Positions 8,741-15,914 of a stretch of DNA of 64,000 bases are shown here, in pieces; positions within the stretch are counted from its first letter, which is position 1, and each line of letters begins with the position of its first letter. The stretch spans positions 248,001 to 312,000 of the forward strand of contig JAMPXP010000001.1 of NCBI GenBank assembly GCA_023701135.1. The letters run 5' to 3'. A program made the translations under genes and the position numbers. The notes under the pieces were generated by a model. It saw nothing but the letters and a program-made list of their open reading frames with translations, did not search any database and was not told the DNA's origin. The DNA comes from Desulfobacula sp. (GTDB taxonomy: Bacteria; Desulfobacterota; Desulfobacteria; Desulfobacterales; Desulfobacteraceae).

Positions 8741-9892
8741 ATGGATGAACTTACGTTACAAAAGAAAATGCGTAATTACCAAGAAGAACAAACAAAAGAA
8801 AATCAAAAAAGATCCAGTGAGAACAAAGCATTATCTATTCATTTGAATGAGAACGCATTGGCAGATTTTATACTGAATTTTTTAGGCCGAAAAGAAAAAT
8901 TAATATATAATGATAAACTATATTTTTTAATACGACTTAATGATTTTGAACAATTTTACTATCTTTTAAATGATAAATTATCGAAAGAACAAAATATTTT
9001 TATTGATCATTTTCATGTCTCAATTACTTATAACGATAAAACAAAAAGAGAAATATCAGGAATAAAGGGGTTAAACTCATTTGTTGAAACACGGGATGTT
9101 ATACCAAAAGATGTTACATTATCTTGGAAGATAATCGTACAATATCCAAATGCAAAAACATTAGAAACACAAACTGTTGATCTAACATTTATTTTAAACA
9201 AAGAAAAAAGTGCTGAAGGTGAAATTTTATTAACAATTAATCATACAAACCAAGTATGGGGTATTGAAGTTGTTAATTTAATAAAGGATAAAATTAAGCT
9301 TCTGACTATATTTCCATCGAAAAAATATAAAATTGCTAAAATTGTGAATTACTTTTTAGACTATAAAATAATATCAAACCTCACTTCAATGCTTATGGCG
9401 GCAGTAATGTTGATAATTGTTAACGCTACTTCTACATACAAGAATAGCCCTAATTATTATAATTTGTTCAGCTCTATCGGAAATTTTGAAGTGCCTTCTG
9501 ACCAAATTCAATTGGCAATCCAAGCTGCCGAAAAATTAGATTCAAAAGACCTATCAAAATTCATATCTGATGAAATAGTTAAAGACCCAAGGTTAAATGA
9601 AAATCTAAAAAGCATATCTGAAACTAAAAAAATTTTTGTTCTTGATATGTTTTGGTGGATAATCTGTTCAATATTTTTTATTTTCATATTTCTGAAGTTT
9701 TATTCAAAAAAGGTTATGCAATATTACAAAATTGATAGTTATATCTTGATCAATAGTAAATCTGAAAATGAATATAAAAATGATATTCAATCAAAAAGCA
9801 CTGGAGAGTTTATTTCAATCACTTTAGTTTTTATATCTATAACCTGTGGCATTATAGCTAATTTCATATATCAAAGTATCAGATCCTGGTAA
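8741..9892 (+). CDS. Prophage cargo: three-TM protein of unknown function
   Basis: A 383-aa protein I do not recognise. Residues 1-40 are charged and Gln/Lys/Glu-rich. About 45-190 form a predicted beta-rich soluble domain (FHVSITYNDKTKREI; VTLSWKIIVQYPNAKT). A TM helix lies near 214-232, a 75-residue helical loop follows, and TM helices lie near 307-325 and 358-378. Base composition is far more AT-rich than the structural genes. It lies next to attL, outside the structural operon and opposite to the repressor, the usual place for a lysogen-expressed cargo (moron) gene. Superinfection exclusion or anti-phage defence is possible but only inferred. Confidence 0.75.
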   Translation: MDELTLQKKMRNYQEEQTKENQKRSSENKALSIHLNENALADFILNFLGRKEKLIYNDKLYFLIRLNDFEQFYYLLNDKLSKEQNIFIDHFHVSITYNDKTKREISGIKGLNSFVETRDVIPKDVTLSWKIIVQYPNAKTLETQTVDLTFILNKEKSAEGEILLTINHTNQVWGIEVVNLIKDKIKLLTIFPSKKYKIAKIVNYFLDYKIISNLTSMLMAAVMLIIVNATSTYKNSPNYYNLFSSIGNFEVPSDQIQLAIQAAEKLDSKDLSKFISDEIVKDPRLNENLKSISETKKIFVLDMFWWIICSIFFIFIFLKFYSKKVMQYYKIDSYILINSKSENEYKNDIQSKSTGEFISITLVFISITCGIIANFIYQSIRSW

Positions 9893-9928
9893 CAAAAAAA
9901 CAAACGATTTGAAAATGTTGCTTTATCG

Positions 9929-9949
9929 ATATTTTTTTATATCTTCTTT
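9929..9949 (-). repeat. 21-bp copy of the repressor gene's 3' tail
   Basis: Identical to 10076-10096, which encodes KEDIKKY near the C-terminus of the repressor. On the minus strand this copy reads KEDIKKY, then R, then stop, as an isolated gene remnant. An in-frame stop lies just upstream, so it is not a live gene. Confidence 0.7.
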
Positions 9950-10054
9950 AATCTACAAAAAAAATATCAAGTGATATCTGATTAAAAATGATTCCGATAA
10001 ACTTTGTTTTTTGGCAAGTTTCATATTTAAATTTGTAAAATATTTAATATTAAT

Positions 10055-10477
10055 TCAGATATTAAATATTCGTAAATATTTTTTTATATCTTCTTTGGTT
10101 TCGTTTTCTGATTTTTCTAATTTTTCCCGAAGTATCTTAAGACAGGCCTTTTTTTGTTTTTCATTAATTTTAACTCCGGTTTCTTCAAGAGCTTCATTGA
10201 GAATTTGAAATGCTGGATCTAATTTTTTTTTGTTTTTAACTTTATCACCAAATAATATCCAATCAGAACTTACATTAAATAATTCCACAATTTTTATTAT
10301 TGCTCTTGTAGATGGCTCATATTTATTATTTTCGAGTCCGCTAATGTTGCTTTTCGTGAGGCTTGTTTTTTCTGCAAATTGATCCTGAGTCAACCCGGAT
10401 TTAAGCCTTAGAAAAATTATTCTGTCCCCAATTTTATTTAAATCTAATTCAGAAATGTTTATTTTTTTTCTTGACAT
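10055..10477 (-). CDS. XRE-family phage repressor
   Basis: A 140-aa CI-type regulator. The HTH_3 domain is at about 14-72 (IIFLRLKSGLTQDQFAEKTS; LTKSNISGLENNKYEPS), followed by a short charged helical C-terminus with no peptidase domain. Cleavage-dependent induction is therefore unlikely. It is divergent from the structural operon across a 68-bp spacer with duplicated sites. Presumably it maintains lysogeny by repressing the rightward promoter. AT-rich, like its neighbour at 8741. Confidence 0.88.
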   Translation of the reverse strand: MSRKKINISELDLNKIGDRIIFLRLKSGLTQDQFAEKTSLTKSNISGLENNKYEPSTRAIIKIVELFNVSSDWILFGDKVKNKKKLDPAFQILNEALEETGVKINEKQKKACLKILREKLEKSENETKEDIKKYLRIFNI

Positions 10478-10485
10478 TGTACACT

Positions 10486-10529
10486 TATCTGTATAAAAAA
10501 ATATTTATGTTCATATATCTGTATAAAAA
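10486..10529. promoter_or_regulatory. Repressor operator/divergent promoter region
   Basis: The 14-mer TATCTGTATAAAAA occurs at 10486-10499 and 10516-10529, exactly 30 bp apart (about three helical turns, same face). The first copy sits in a partial dyad, TACACTT/ATCTGTA. It lies between the divergent repressor (starts 10477) and the first rightward gene (starts 10546). Each copy also contains a TATAAA-like -10. Confidence 0.65.
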
Positions 10530-10545
10530 TGACTAAGGAGCCATC

Positions 10546-10773
10546 ATGAAACAACCAGTCATAACAATCAATCCCGACATTCAAAAAACTCTGACCGAAA
10601 TTCTTGAAATTCATCAAGAATACGGCGCTCCCAATCCTCAAGAAAACCTAAATGACCTTGTAAATTTTATCCTGGGCTCAGTCATAGACGGCTTTAATAA
10701 TTTCGGTTGTTGGGAACGTGACTTTGTAAACAAAATGGGCCTTTTGCCCAATGTAACCAAATATTGCGATTAA
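10546..10773 (+). CDS. Small early phage protein, unknown
   Basis: A 75-aa protein, mostly helical and acidic (IQKTLTEILEIHQEYGAP; LVNFILGSVIDGF). ATG follows AAGGAG. It is the first rightward gene after the operators, where filamentous phages often place small regulators of replication, but nothing in the sequence shows the function. Confidence 0.65.
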   Translation: MKQPVITINPDIQKTLTEILEIHQEYGAPNPQENLNDLVNFILGSVIDGFNNFGCWERDFVNKMGLLPNVTKYCD

Positions 10774-10850
10774 AATGAGATTCAAATAATGACCCTTTAT
10801 CACAGTGAAATAATTTGTTCAATATCTCTTTGCCCAAAATCGTTGACCCC

Positions 10851-10874
10851 GTACCCTGACCGGGTACTTCTTTT
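10851..10874 (+). terminator. Weak hairpin terminator/attenuator before ssb
   Basis: GTACCC and GGGTAC form a 6-bp stem around a 5-nt loop (10851-10867), followed by TTCTTTT. It could reduce read-through from the early gene into the structural operon. Confidence 0.4.
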
Positions 10875-10905
10875 AATAAAACCAAAAACAGGGAGGACAC
10901 TTTAC

Positions 10906-11160
10906 ATGATCGCATTACTTATGGGTACTCTTGTCAGTGCCAAAATCAAACAGCCCGAAGCCGGACAGGATTTTAAAGCACATCAGGCCATAGGCCTTCT
11001 CCAGATCGAAGACGGCGAACCGGATCTTGTCAAACTCAAAGACATGGACCTTACCCGGCAATACAAACCGAATACGCCGATCAAACTCAAATGCTCCATT
11101 AACCACTGGAGCAACAACAACAATTCCGGCAATTCAATCAAGATATTGGAAGTCCTATGA
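10906..11160 (+). CDS. Putative ssDNA-binding protein (gpV-like)
   Basis: An 84-aa protein, close to the 87 aa of Ff gpV, with a compact beta pattern: GTLVSAKIKQPEAG, AIGLLQIEDGEPDLVKLKDMDL and PIKLKCSINHW. The ATG at 10906 has GGGAGG 10 bp upstream and is preferred over a longer ORF from 10789, which would cross the hairpin at 10851. Position immediately before the VII/IX/VIII-type genes matches gene V. In Ff phages this protein coats plus-strand DNA before export. The assignment rests on size, fold pattern and synteny. Confidence 0.65.
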   Translation: MIALLMGTLVSAKIKQPEAGQDFKAHQAIGLLQIEDGEPDLVKLKDMDLTRQYKPNTPIKLKCSINHWSNNNNSGNSIKILEVL

Positions 11161-11306
11161 TTAACGCCGGCAATCTTTACATAATTGAATTTCTTACCGG
11201 CGTTGAAGGCGCCGAAATGTTCAATTTTTTCTTTTCGCTCATCTGTGCCGGTGGGTTTCTGGCGTTCGTTCCTGTAGCAATAGCAAACTTAATTAAGCGT
11301 GCTTAA
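11157..11306 (+). CDS. Leaderless 49-aa hydrophobic protein (pVII-like)
   Basis: A 49-aa microprotein whose ATG overlaps the ssb stop (ATGA), implying translational coupling. It has one hydrophobic segment (MFNFFFSLICAGGFLAFVPV) then a basic tail NLIKRA and no cleavable leader. Size, topology and position between V and VIII match the minor coat proteins that cap Ff virions. It is below usual gene-calling length limits. Confidence 0.7.
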   Translation: MINAGNLYIIEFLTGVEGAEMFNFFFSLICAGGFLAFVPVAIANLIKRA

Positions 11307-11321
11307 TAAGGGGAAATATCA

Positions 11322-11528
11322 ATGGACTTAACAGGAATATCAATCGATTTAAGCGATTATATGGAGTTAGCCGTTTTTTTGGCAATCGCTTTATTATCGT
11401 ATTGGGGAATCATGAAGGGCATTGACCTAATTGATTCAAGCCGGGAATCAAAGAAAGCATCAGCATATTTTGATTATTGGGATTCTATTGGAACGAAATA
11501 TGACCCGACCGGCAGGTATAAATTATAA
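11322..11528 (+). CDS. Leaderless paralogue of the major coat protein
   Basis: A 68-aa protein. Residues 2-33 align without gaps to the mature major coat protein at 11698 (DLTG at the N-terminus, D9, D12-Y13, A17, F19, A23-L24, WGI, KG), 16 of 32 identical. There is no signal peptide, since coding starts where the mature coat starts. It adds a roughly 30-residue charged, aromatic C-terminal tail (SSRESKKASAYFDYWDSIG). AAGGGG lies 9 bp before the ATG. Possibly a virion-end protein or minor capsid variant. Confidence 0.8.
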   Translation: MDLTGISIDLSDYMELAVFLAIALLSYWGIMKGIDLIDSSRESKKASAYFDYWDSIGTKYDPTGRYKL

Positions 11529-11545
11529 AACAGAAGGAATGGAAA

Positions 11546-11653
11546 ATGGAAACCATTATTTTCACTGAAGAAGTGCTCATGAACGGCCTTATGGGGCTGG
11601 CGGGCATCGTCATCGCCGGGCTGTTGTGGCTCGGCATCATCATCAATATCTAA
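11546..11653 (+). CDS. Leaderless 35-aa hydrophobic protein (pIX-like)
   Basis: A 35-aa microprotein: an acidic N-terminus (METIIFTEEV) then a single hydrophobic helix (GLAGIVIAGLLWLGIIINI) to the end. AAGGAAT precedes the ATG. Ff pIX is 32 aa with similar layout and also lies directly before gene VIII. A minor coat/assembly-initiating tip protein is inferred from synteny. Confidence 0.68.
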   Translation: METIIFTEEVLMNGLMGLAGIVIAGLLWLGIIINI

Positions 11654-11697
11654 TCACCTTAACTTTTGGGGATAACTACCCCACAGGAGGATTCACC

Positions 11698-11928
11698 ATG
11701 AAACATTTTAAAGCAGCTCGTAAGTATGCAGCAAAAAAAATCAACTCTGTTAAAGTGGCCCTTATCGGCCTTGGCGGAATCATTTTCCCGGCTGTTTCCC
11801 ATGCCGCCCTTGACCTGACCGGCGTCACCGTTGACACAACCGACTATATCACCATGGCGGAATTCATCGTCGTGGCCCTGGTCGCCTTCTGGGGTATCCG
11901 GAAAGGCCTTTCCCTGCTTGGCAGATAA
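11698..11928 (+). CDS. Major coat protein (pVIII-like)
   Basis: A 76-aa precursor. A basic 36-residue leader (MKHFKAARKYAAKK, then a hydrophobic stretch ending VSHA) precedes a mature peptide of about 40 aa: an acidic amphipathic start (ALDLTGVTVDTTDY), a hydrophobic core (FIVVALVAFWGI) and a basic DNA-facing tail (RKGLSLLGR). This is textbook inovirus coat architecture. The ATG at 11698 follows ACAGGAGG. A terminator follows directly, as expected for a very highly expressed gene. Confidence 0.93.
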   Translation: MKHFKAARKYAAKKINSVKVALIGLGGIIFPAVSHAALDLTGVTVDTTDYITMAEFIVVALVAFWGIRKGLSLLGR

Positions 11929-11957
11929 TTAAAACCGGTTTCCATTTTCCTTCACCA

Positions 11958-11986
11958 GGCAGGGCCTAAAAAACCCTGCCTTTTTT
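11958..11986 (+). terminator. Rho-independent terminator after the coat gene
   Basis: GGCAGGG/CCCTGCC 7-bp GC-rich stem, 9-nt loop, then TTTTTT. It sits between the major coat and adhesin genes, the place of the central terminator in Ff phages, and would set high VIII and low III expression. Confidence 0.9.
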
Positions 11987-12007
11987 ATACCTGGCAGGAG
12001 CATTATC

Positions 12008-13306
12008 ATGAAAAAAATTCTATACTTTTTAATCGGCTTTTGTATAATTTCCTTTCCTTTAAAATATGCTTATGCTGTCTGTTCACATGCTGATTATCAA
12101 ACCGCAATTGAAACAGATCCGTCTATCCCTTCTTATATATTAAATTCAGTCAAAACTTATCAGTTTGGTTTTAAAACATCTCTTGAAGCTCAGACCGCTG
12201 CCGGTATTTGGCGTACTGCAAATTATCCCGGAGATAGTTTAATTAACCGTACAGTTTTATTCCCCTGTAATTTACCGCCATCAAGTGCTGGTTATTGTGC
12301 TGTTGTCAACTATTCAACCCGTTCAATGATTTTTGTTTGGGACCCTTCCTATATTGATCCTATTATTGATACTGACGGCGACGGAATACCCGATGATTGT
12401 GATATTTATCCGAATGACCCGACACCTTACAAGGTTCGTGCAGTTTCCTATCAAACTTCTGATAATACTTTCAACGGTCCCCGGATTTATCAATGGATGC
12501 ACACCGATAGAGGACAAACTTATGAACTCGGCACAAAGGACCCTGAAAAATCAGATTTTTTGACTTATTCCTCTCCCTGGGAAGATCCTCCAACGACTTG
12601 CACCGGAATTGACACAACACCCGAAAATTCTGAACCAATTCCAGAAAATAATCCTTTTACCACTGATGCACCCACCGGGGAACCTTCAGAAACAGACACG
12701 GACCCCGCTTTTCAACCCGGCGAAGTCTCAGACGGTACAGAAACCGGTGATCCTCTTTTAAGGGATATAAAATCCAATACCGGCAAAATTGCAACAAATA
12801 CGGATCGCCTGGGCGATTACATGAAAGAACTTACAAAAGCCGTCCAGGGCATGGACAGAAACACGGCTATAATTGCTTCCGGTGGAACCGGAACAAGCTC
12901 CGGCACCGGTGATGGTAATCAGGAAATCATTGATGCAATTCAAGACCAGGATCAGGCCAATGACACCGAAGCCCAAGGCTATAAATCCAACGCCGAAGGC
13001 CTTACCGATAGTTTTAATTATGATGGAACATTAATAGAGGGAACTGATTATCAACCGACACCACAAGATGACCTTGCCGCCGAATCCTGGCTTACCGGCT
13101 TCATGAATGACAACCCTATACAGGATTGGATCGATGCTTCCGGCTTTGATACTTCCGGGTCTGTCTGTTCTCTTTCCTTTGTTCATCCTCGTTACGGAAA
13201 CCTTTCCTTTTCTTTATGCAATTTTGAAAATGATTTTGCACTTGCCGGAAACATTCTTTTTGGTCTTTGCAGTCTTTACGGACTCATGACCATTATAAGG
13301 GGGTAA
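12008..13306 (+). CDS. Phage adsorption/minor coat protein (pIII/TspB-like)
   Basis: A 432-aa secreted protein anchored at the C-terminus. It has a signal peptide (about 1-23, ending KYAYA), a Cys-containing N-terminal domain, a calcium-loop type repeat DTDGDGIPDDCDIYPNDP, a long Thr/Glu/Gly/Asp-rich linker, then a Cys-bearing membrane-proximal segment and a C-terminal TM (AGNILFGLCSLYGLMTII). Host receptor binding and virion release are the known roles of this position. The N-terminus is expected to evolve fast. AGGAG lies before the ATG. Confidence 0.85.
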   Translation: MKKILYFLIGFCIISFPLKYAYAVCSHADYQTAIETDPSIPSYILNSVKTYQFGFKTSLEAQTAAGIWRTANYPGDSLINRTVLFPCNLPPSSAGYCAVVNYSTRSMIFVWDPSYIDPIIDTDGDGIPDDCDIYPNDPTPYKVRAVSYQTSDNTFNGPRIYQWMHTDRGQTYELGTKDPEKSDFLTYSSPWEDPPTTCTGIDTTPENSEPIPENNPFTTDAPTGEPSETDTDPAFQPGEVSDGTETGDPLLRDIKSNTGKIATNTDRLGDYMKELTKAVQGMDRNTAIIASGGTGTSSGTGDGNQEIIDAIQDQDQANDTEAQGYKSNAEGLTDSFNYDGTLIEGTDYQPTPQDDLAAESWLTGFMNDNPIQDWIDASGFDTSGSVCSLSFVHPRYGNLSFSLCNFENDFALAGNILFGLCSLYGLMTIIRG

Positions 13307-13307
13307 T

Positions 13308-13637
13308 ATGTTACCAGTTTTTGACGTTGGCGGTCCAATTCTATGGCTCAAAGATCTTGCAATCAATTTTGCAAAATGGCTTGCATTCCGTGGGCTCATG
13401 ATCGCCTTATTCACAACCTTAATTCCATTGGCCATTTACGCCGGTTGGAAACTCATCAATGAACAAATCTTTAATTATGTTTTAAGTCATACCGGCTCTG
13501 TCGAATCTTTTGGAGCCCTAGTTGAATTAACCGGCCTTGCCGCCTGGCTCGGTGATCTACTCAGATTTCAGGAATGCTTTGCCGTTCTTGCATCAGCTAT
13601 GCTTTTCCGGTTTGTTCTATCATTCATTAAGAGGTGA
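13308..13637 (+). CDS. pVI-like minor coat protein (DUF2523 type)
   Basis: A 109-aa membrane protein with three hydrophobic segments (about 22-46, 65-82 and 88-105) and ending in a basic FIKR. It starts 1 bp after the adhesin stop and ends 3 bp before Zot, the invariant III-VI-I arrangement of inoviruses. The family partners with pIII at the virion end. Confidence 0.85.
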   Translation: MLPVFDVGGPILWLKDLAINFAKWLAFRGLMIALFTTLIPLAIYAGWKLINEQIFNYVLSHTGSVESFGALVELTGLAAWLGDLLRFQECFAVLASAMLFRFVLSFIKR

Positions 13638-13640
13638 TCC

Positions 13641-14708
13641 ATGGTAATGAAATTAAATACCGGCGTCCCGGGAGCCGGAAAAACATACCTCATGATCCGG
13701 GAGTTCACAAAGCTATTCTGTGATTATGATAAGAATTCCGGCCTTTGGGAATTAAAAAAGATCCATAAAAACAAAATCCTGATATCAAATATTGAAGGCC
13801 TGACCCTTGATTTCCTGGACCTCGAAACATTAATGATTGAACGTTGCAGACAATTGGCTGCCGTTGAATACTCAAAAAATCCAAATGTCAAAAATTTACA
13901 AGATCAAGATGCCGCCAGCGTCCAGGACTATTATTTTGAGCAATTTTACAATGAGAAAATCCGCTGGTTTTTCGATTACAAATATCAAAAAAGACTTAGG
14001 GAAAGATTCGGTGGCCCGGTCATCTATCTGATTGAAGAATGCCAAAGGTATTTTGACTCCAAAGAATTGGGCCGGGCCGATTGGGTCCGGGATGTCCTTT
14101 TCTTCTTTGAAAAACATAGACACATAGGATTTTCAATCTTTTGCGATACTCAACACATTTCTAAAATACACAAGGGCATAGCCTGCCTTTTTGAAACCGA
14201 AGTTAATGCAAAACCCCGAACCTTATCAGTCATGGGTGAATTCCGTTACAATGAATATTCAGGCGGCGTAAAAACAAATCAAATCCCCATTGTTGAAAAA
14301 CCGGATCGCCGGGTATTTGCCGCCTATAAATCCATGTCTGAAATTGAAAGCGTAAAGACTAAGAAACCTATCAGGCGCCTTGTTGTTTTTGTCCTTTTTA
14401 TGCTTTTCGGCTGTTATTTCGCCTATCAACATATTTTTGATCATTTTGGCGGCAAGGTTGAAGCTGCAGAAAGCAAAGTAGATAAGGCAGTCAATATCGA
14501 TCATTCCAAAATCAAGAAATCATCTTCTCCAGGAGTTGCCGCAGATCCGGCGCTTGAAGATTGGAAACAGCTTTCATTTGTCGTTTCTGAAAGCAAAGGC
14601 GTTCTTATCGTACACCCGCATAATAATGCTATCGTTCCTTTAAAGGAGTTCGAATTACCTGTCAAAAGGGTTGGCATTCAGCTTTTTTATAAGGAGACGG
14701 GAATATGA
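13641..14708 (+). CDS. Zot-domain assembly ATPase (pI-like)
   Basis: A 355-aa inner-membrane morphogenesis ATPase. Walker A GVPGAGKT is at residues 8-15; a Walker-B-like stretch VIYLIEECQRYF follows, then EKHRHIGFSIFCDTQHISKI, typical of Zot. One TM lies near 247-265, with a periplasmic C-terminal domain of about 90 residues. It drives export of the virion through the inner membrane to an outer-membrane secretin. Translation overlaps the next gene by 4 bp. Confidence 0.95.
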   Translation: MVMKLNTGVPGAGKTYLMIREFTKLFCDYDKNSGLWELKKIHKNKILISNIEGLTLDFLDLETLMIERCRQLAAVEYSKNPNVKNLQDQDAASVQDYYFEQFYNEKIRWFFDYKYQKRLRERFGGPVIYLIEECQRYFDSKELGRADWVRDVLFFFEKHRHIGFSIFCDTQHISKIHKGIACLFETEVNAKPRTLSVMGEFRYNEYSGGVKTNQIPIVEKPDRRVFAAYKSMSEIESVKTKKPIRRLVVFVLFMLFGCYFAYQHIFDHFGGKVEAAESKVDKAVNIDHSKIKKSSSPGVAADPALEDWKQLSFVVSESKGVLIVHPHNNAIVPLKEFELPVKRVGIQLFYKETGI

Positions 14709-15316
14709 AAATTCTTATTGCCTGTGAATTCTCTGGACGGGTAAGAGATGCGTTCATAAAAAAAGGCCATGATGCAGTATCTTGTGATTTATTGCCAACC
14801 GAATCCCCTGGCCCTCACTATCAAGGGGATGTTTTTGATATCATCAATGATGGTTGGGACATGATGATTGCTCATCCTCCTTGCACATTTTTATCTATCG
14901 TTGCTAACAGAGTTTGGAACGTTGCCGGCCGGAAAGAAAGACGTGAACAGGCTCTTCAGTTCTTTATGGATTTGTATAACGTTGCTATTCCTAAAATCGC
15001 CATTGAAAACCCTGTTGGATATGTAAACAGGAAATTTAGGAAACCGAATCAGATAATTGAACCTTATTATTTTGGTGACCCGGTAAGAAAAAAAACCTGT
15101 CTTTGGCTGAAAAATCTGCCTTTCCTCGATCATGCAAAAGAAGACAATCTGTTTATGAGAAAAACGCATGTTGAGCCCAGGCCCACATATATATCACCTT
15201 CCGGCAGAAATATTCATTTCATAGAAGGACTTCCGAACACTCCGGACAGATCAAAGATCAGATCAAAAACATTTCCCGGGATTGCTAAGGCAATGGCCGA
15301 CCAATGGGGAAAGTAG
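14705..15316 (+). CDS. Putative phage C5 DNA methyltransferase
   Basis: A 203-aa protein of a phage-borne cytosine-methyltransferase-like family. Seen: motif I-like ACEFSGRVRDAF, motif IV Pro-Pro-Cys in AHPPCTFLS, and motif VI-like AIENPVGY. It is short and lacks an obvious target-recognition domain, so sequence specificity and activity are uncertain. The ATG overlaps the zot stop, tying it to the late operon. Possible roles are protection of the double-stranded replicative form from host restriction, or regulation. Confidence 0.7.
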   Translation: MKILIACEFSGRVRDAFIKKGHDAVSCDLLPTESPGPHYQGDVFDIINDGWDMMIAHPPCTFLSIVANRVWNVAGRKERREQALQFFMDLYNVAIPKIAIENPVGYVNRKFRKPNQIIEPYYFGDPVRKKTCLWLKNLPFLDHAKEDNLFMRKTHVEPRPTYISPSGRNIHFIEGLPNTPDRSKIRSKTFPGIAKAMADQWGK

Positions 15317-15321
15317 AGAAT

Positions 15322-15498
15322 ATGGACGCTAAAGAATTAAAAGAATGTTTAAAGCTTCATGCTGCAAAACATGGAATCAAGTCCTTGACCCGTCTTGAAC
15401 AAGATTATCTTCAGGGCCGTATTGATTACACCGGTTACTTAAACCGCTGTTATGATGAATATGTCAATGATAAAAAATTGTTTCCCGGGAGCCGCTGA
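15322..15498 (+). CDS. Small phage protein, unknown
   Basis: A 58-aa, helical, charged protein (MDAKELKECLKLHAAKHGIK; LEQDYLQGRIDYTGYLNRCYDEY). ATG 15322 lies just after the methyltransferase stop; an in-frame ATG at 15304 would overlap it. No recognised domain. It ends where the gene-free structured region begins. Confidence 0.55.
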   Translation: MDAKELKECLKLHAAKHGIKSLTRLEQDYLQGRIDYTGYLNRCYDEYVNDKKLFPGSR

Positions 15499-15914
15499 AA
15501 TGTTTCCGGGAATTGCGTATGGTTCACGGCTGAAAAACAGGGGACAGAAGCCTTCTCCTTATGCTTTTCCGTCACTCCCCGCCTTTATTCATATCCCATT
15601 GACCAGTACCATGACAAACGCCGGTAATCGGAGCCTTGCAGGTAAACATCAGCTCCAGGACCCGGAAATAATAATCATTTGCCTCTTAAAAATTCTTTTT
15701 TTCCAACTGTTACCCCTGCAACGGCAAGATTTTCGTCCGTTAGGACCCTTGTCGGTACTCAATCCGGAATTCACTGGCCAGAAAAAGGCGTTTTGCTGTG
15801 CTGCCACCTGTTCACATGCCGGGCTAATCCGGGAGGACCGGAGCGCAAGCGGAGCGGCCGCACCGGACCGGACCGGATCCGCCCGGCATTATACATCAGA
15901 GGAGAGTTATAATT
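15499..15914. other. Gene-free structured intergenic region with GC-rich hairpin
   Basis: 416 bp with no convincing gene; the longest ORF has no family likeness and runs through the hairpin. At 15816-15889 ATGCCGGGC pairs with GCCCGGCAT, then a symmetric 2-nt internal loop, then ATCCGG pairs with CCGGAT. Inside are three tandem ACCGG units (15862-15876). TTTCCGGGAA-type palindromes lie at 15481-15512. Position before rep matches the Ff intergenic region, which holds the packaging signal and replication origins. Confidence 0.6.

Noticed and set aside
10789..10905. Longer start for the ssDNA-binding protein (123 aa)
   Set aside because: The extension crosses a hairpin and lacks a ribosome site; ATG 10906 has GGGAGG and gives the expected 84-aa size.
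11626..11697. Longer start for the major coat protein
   Set aside because: It would precede the basic signal-peptide start with a His-rich stretch overlapping the IX-like gene; ATG 11698 has a near-consensus AGGAGG.
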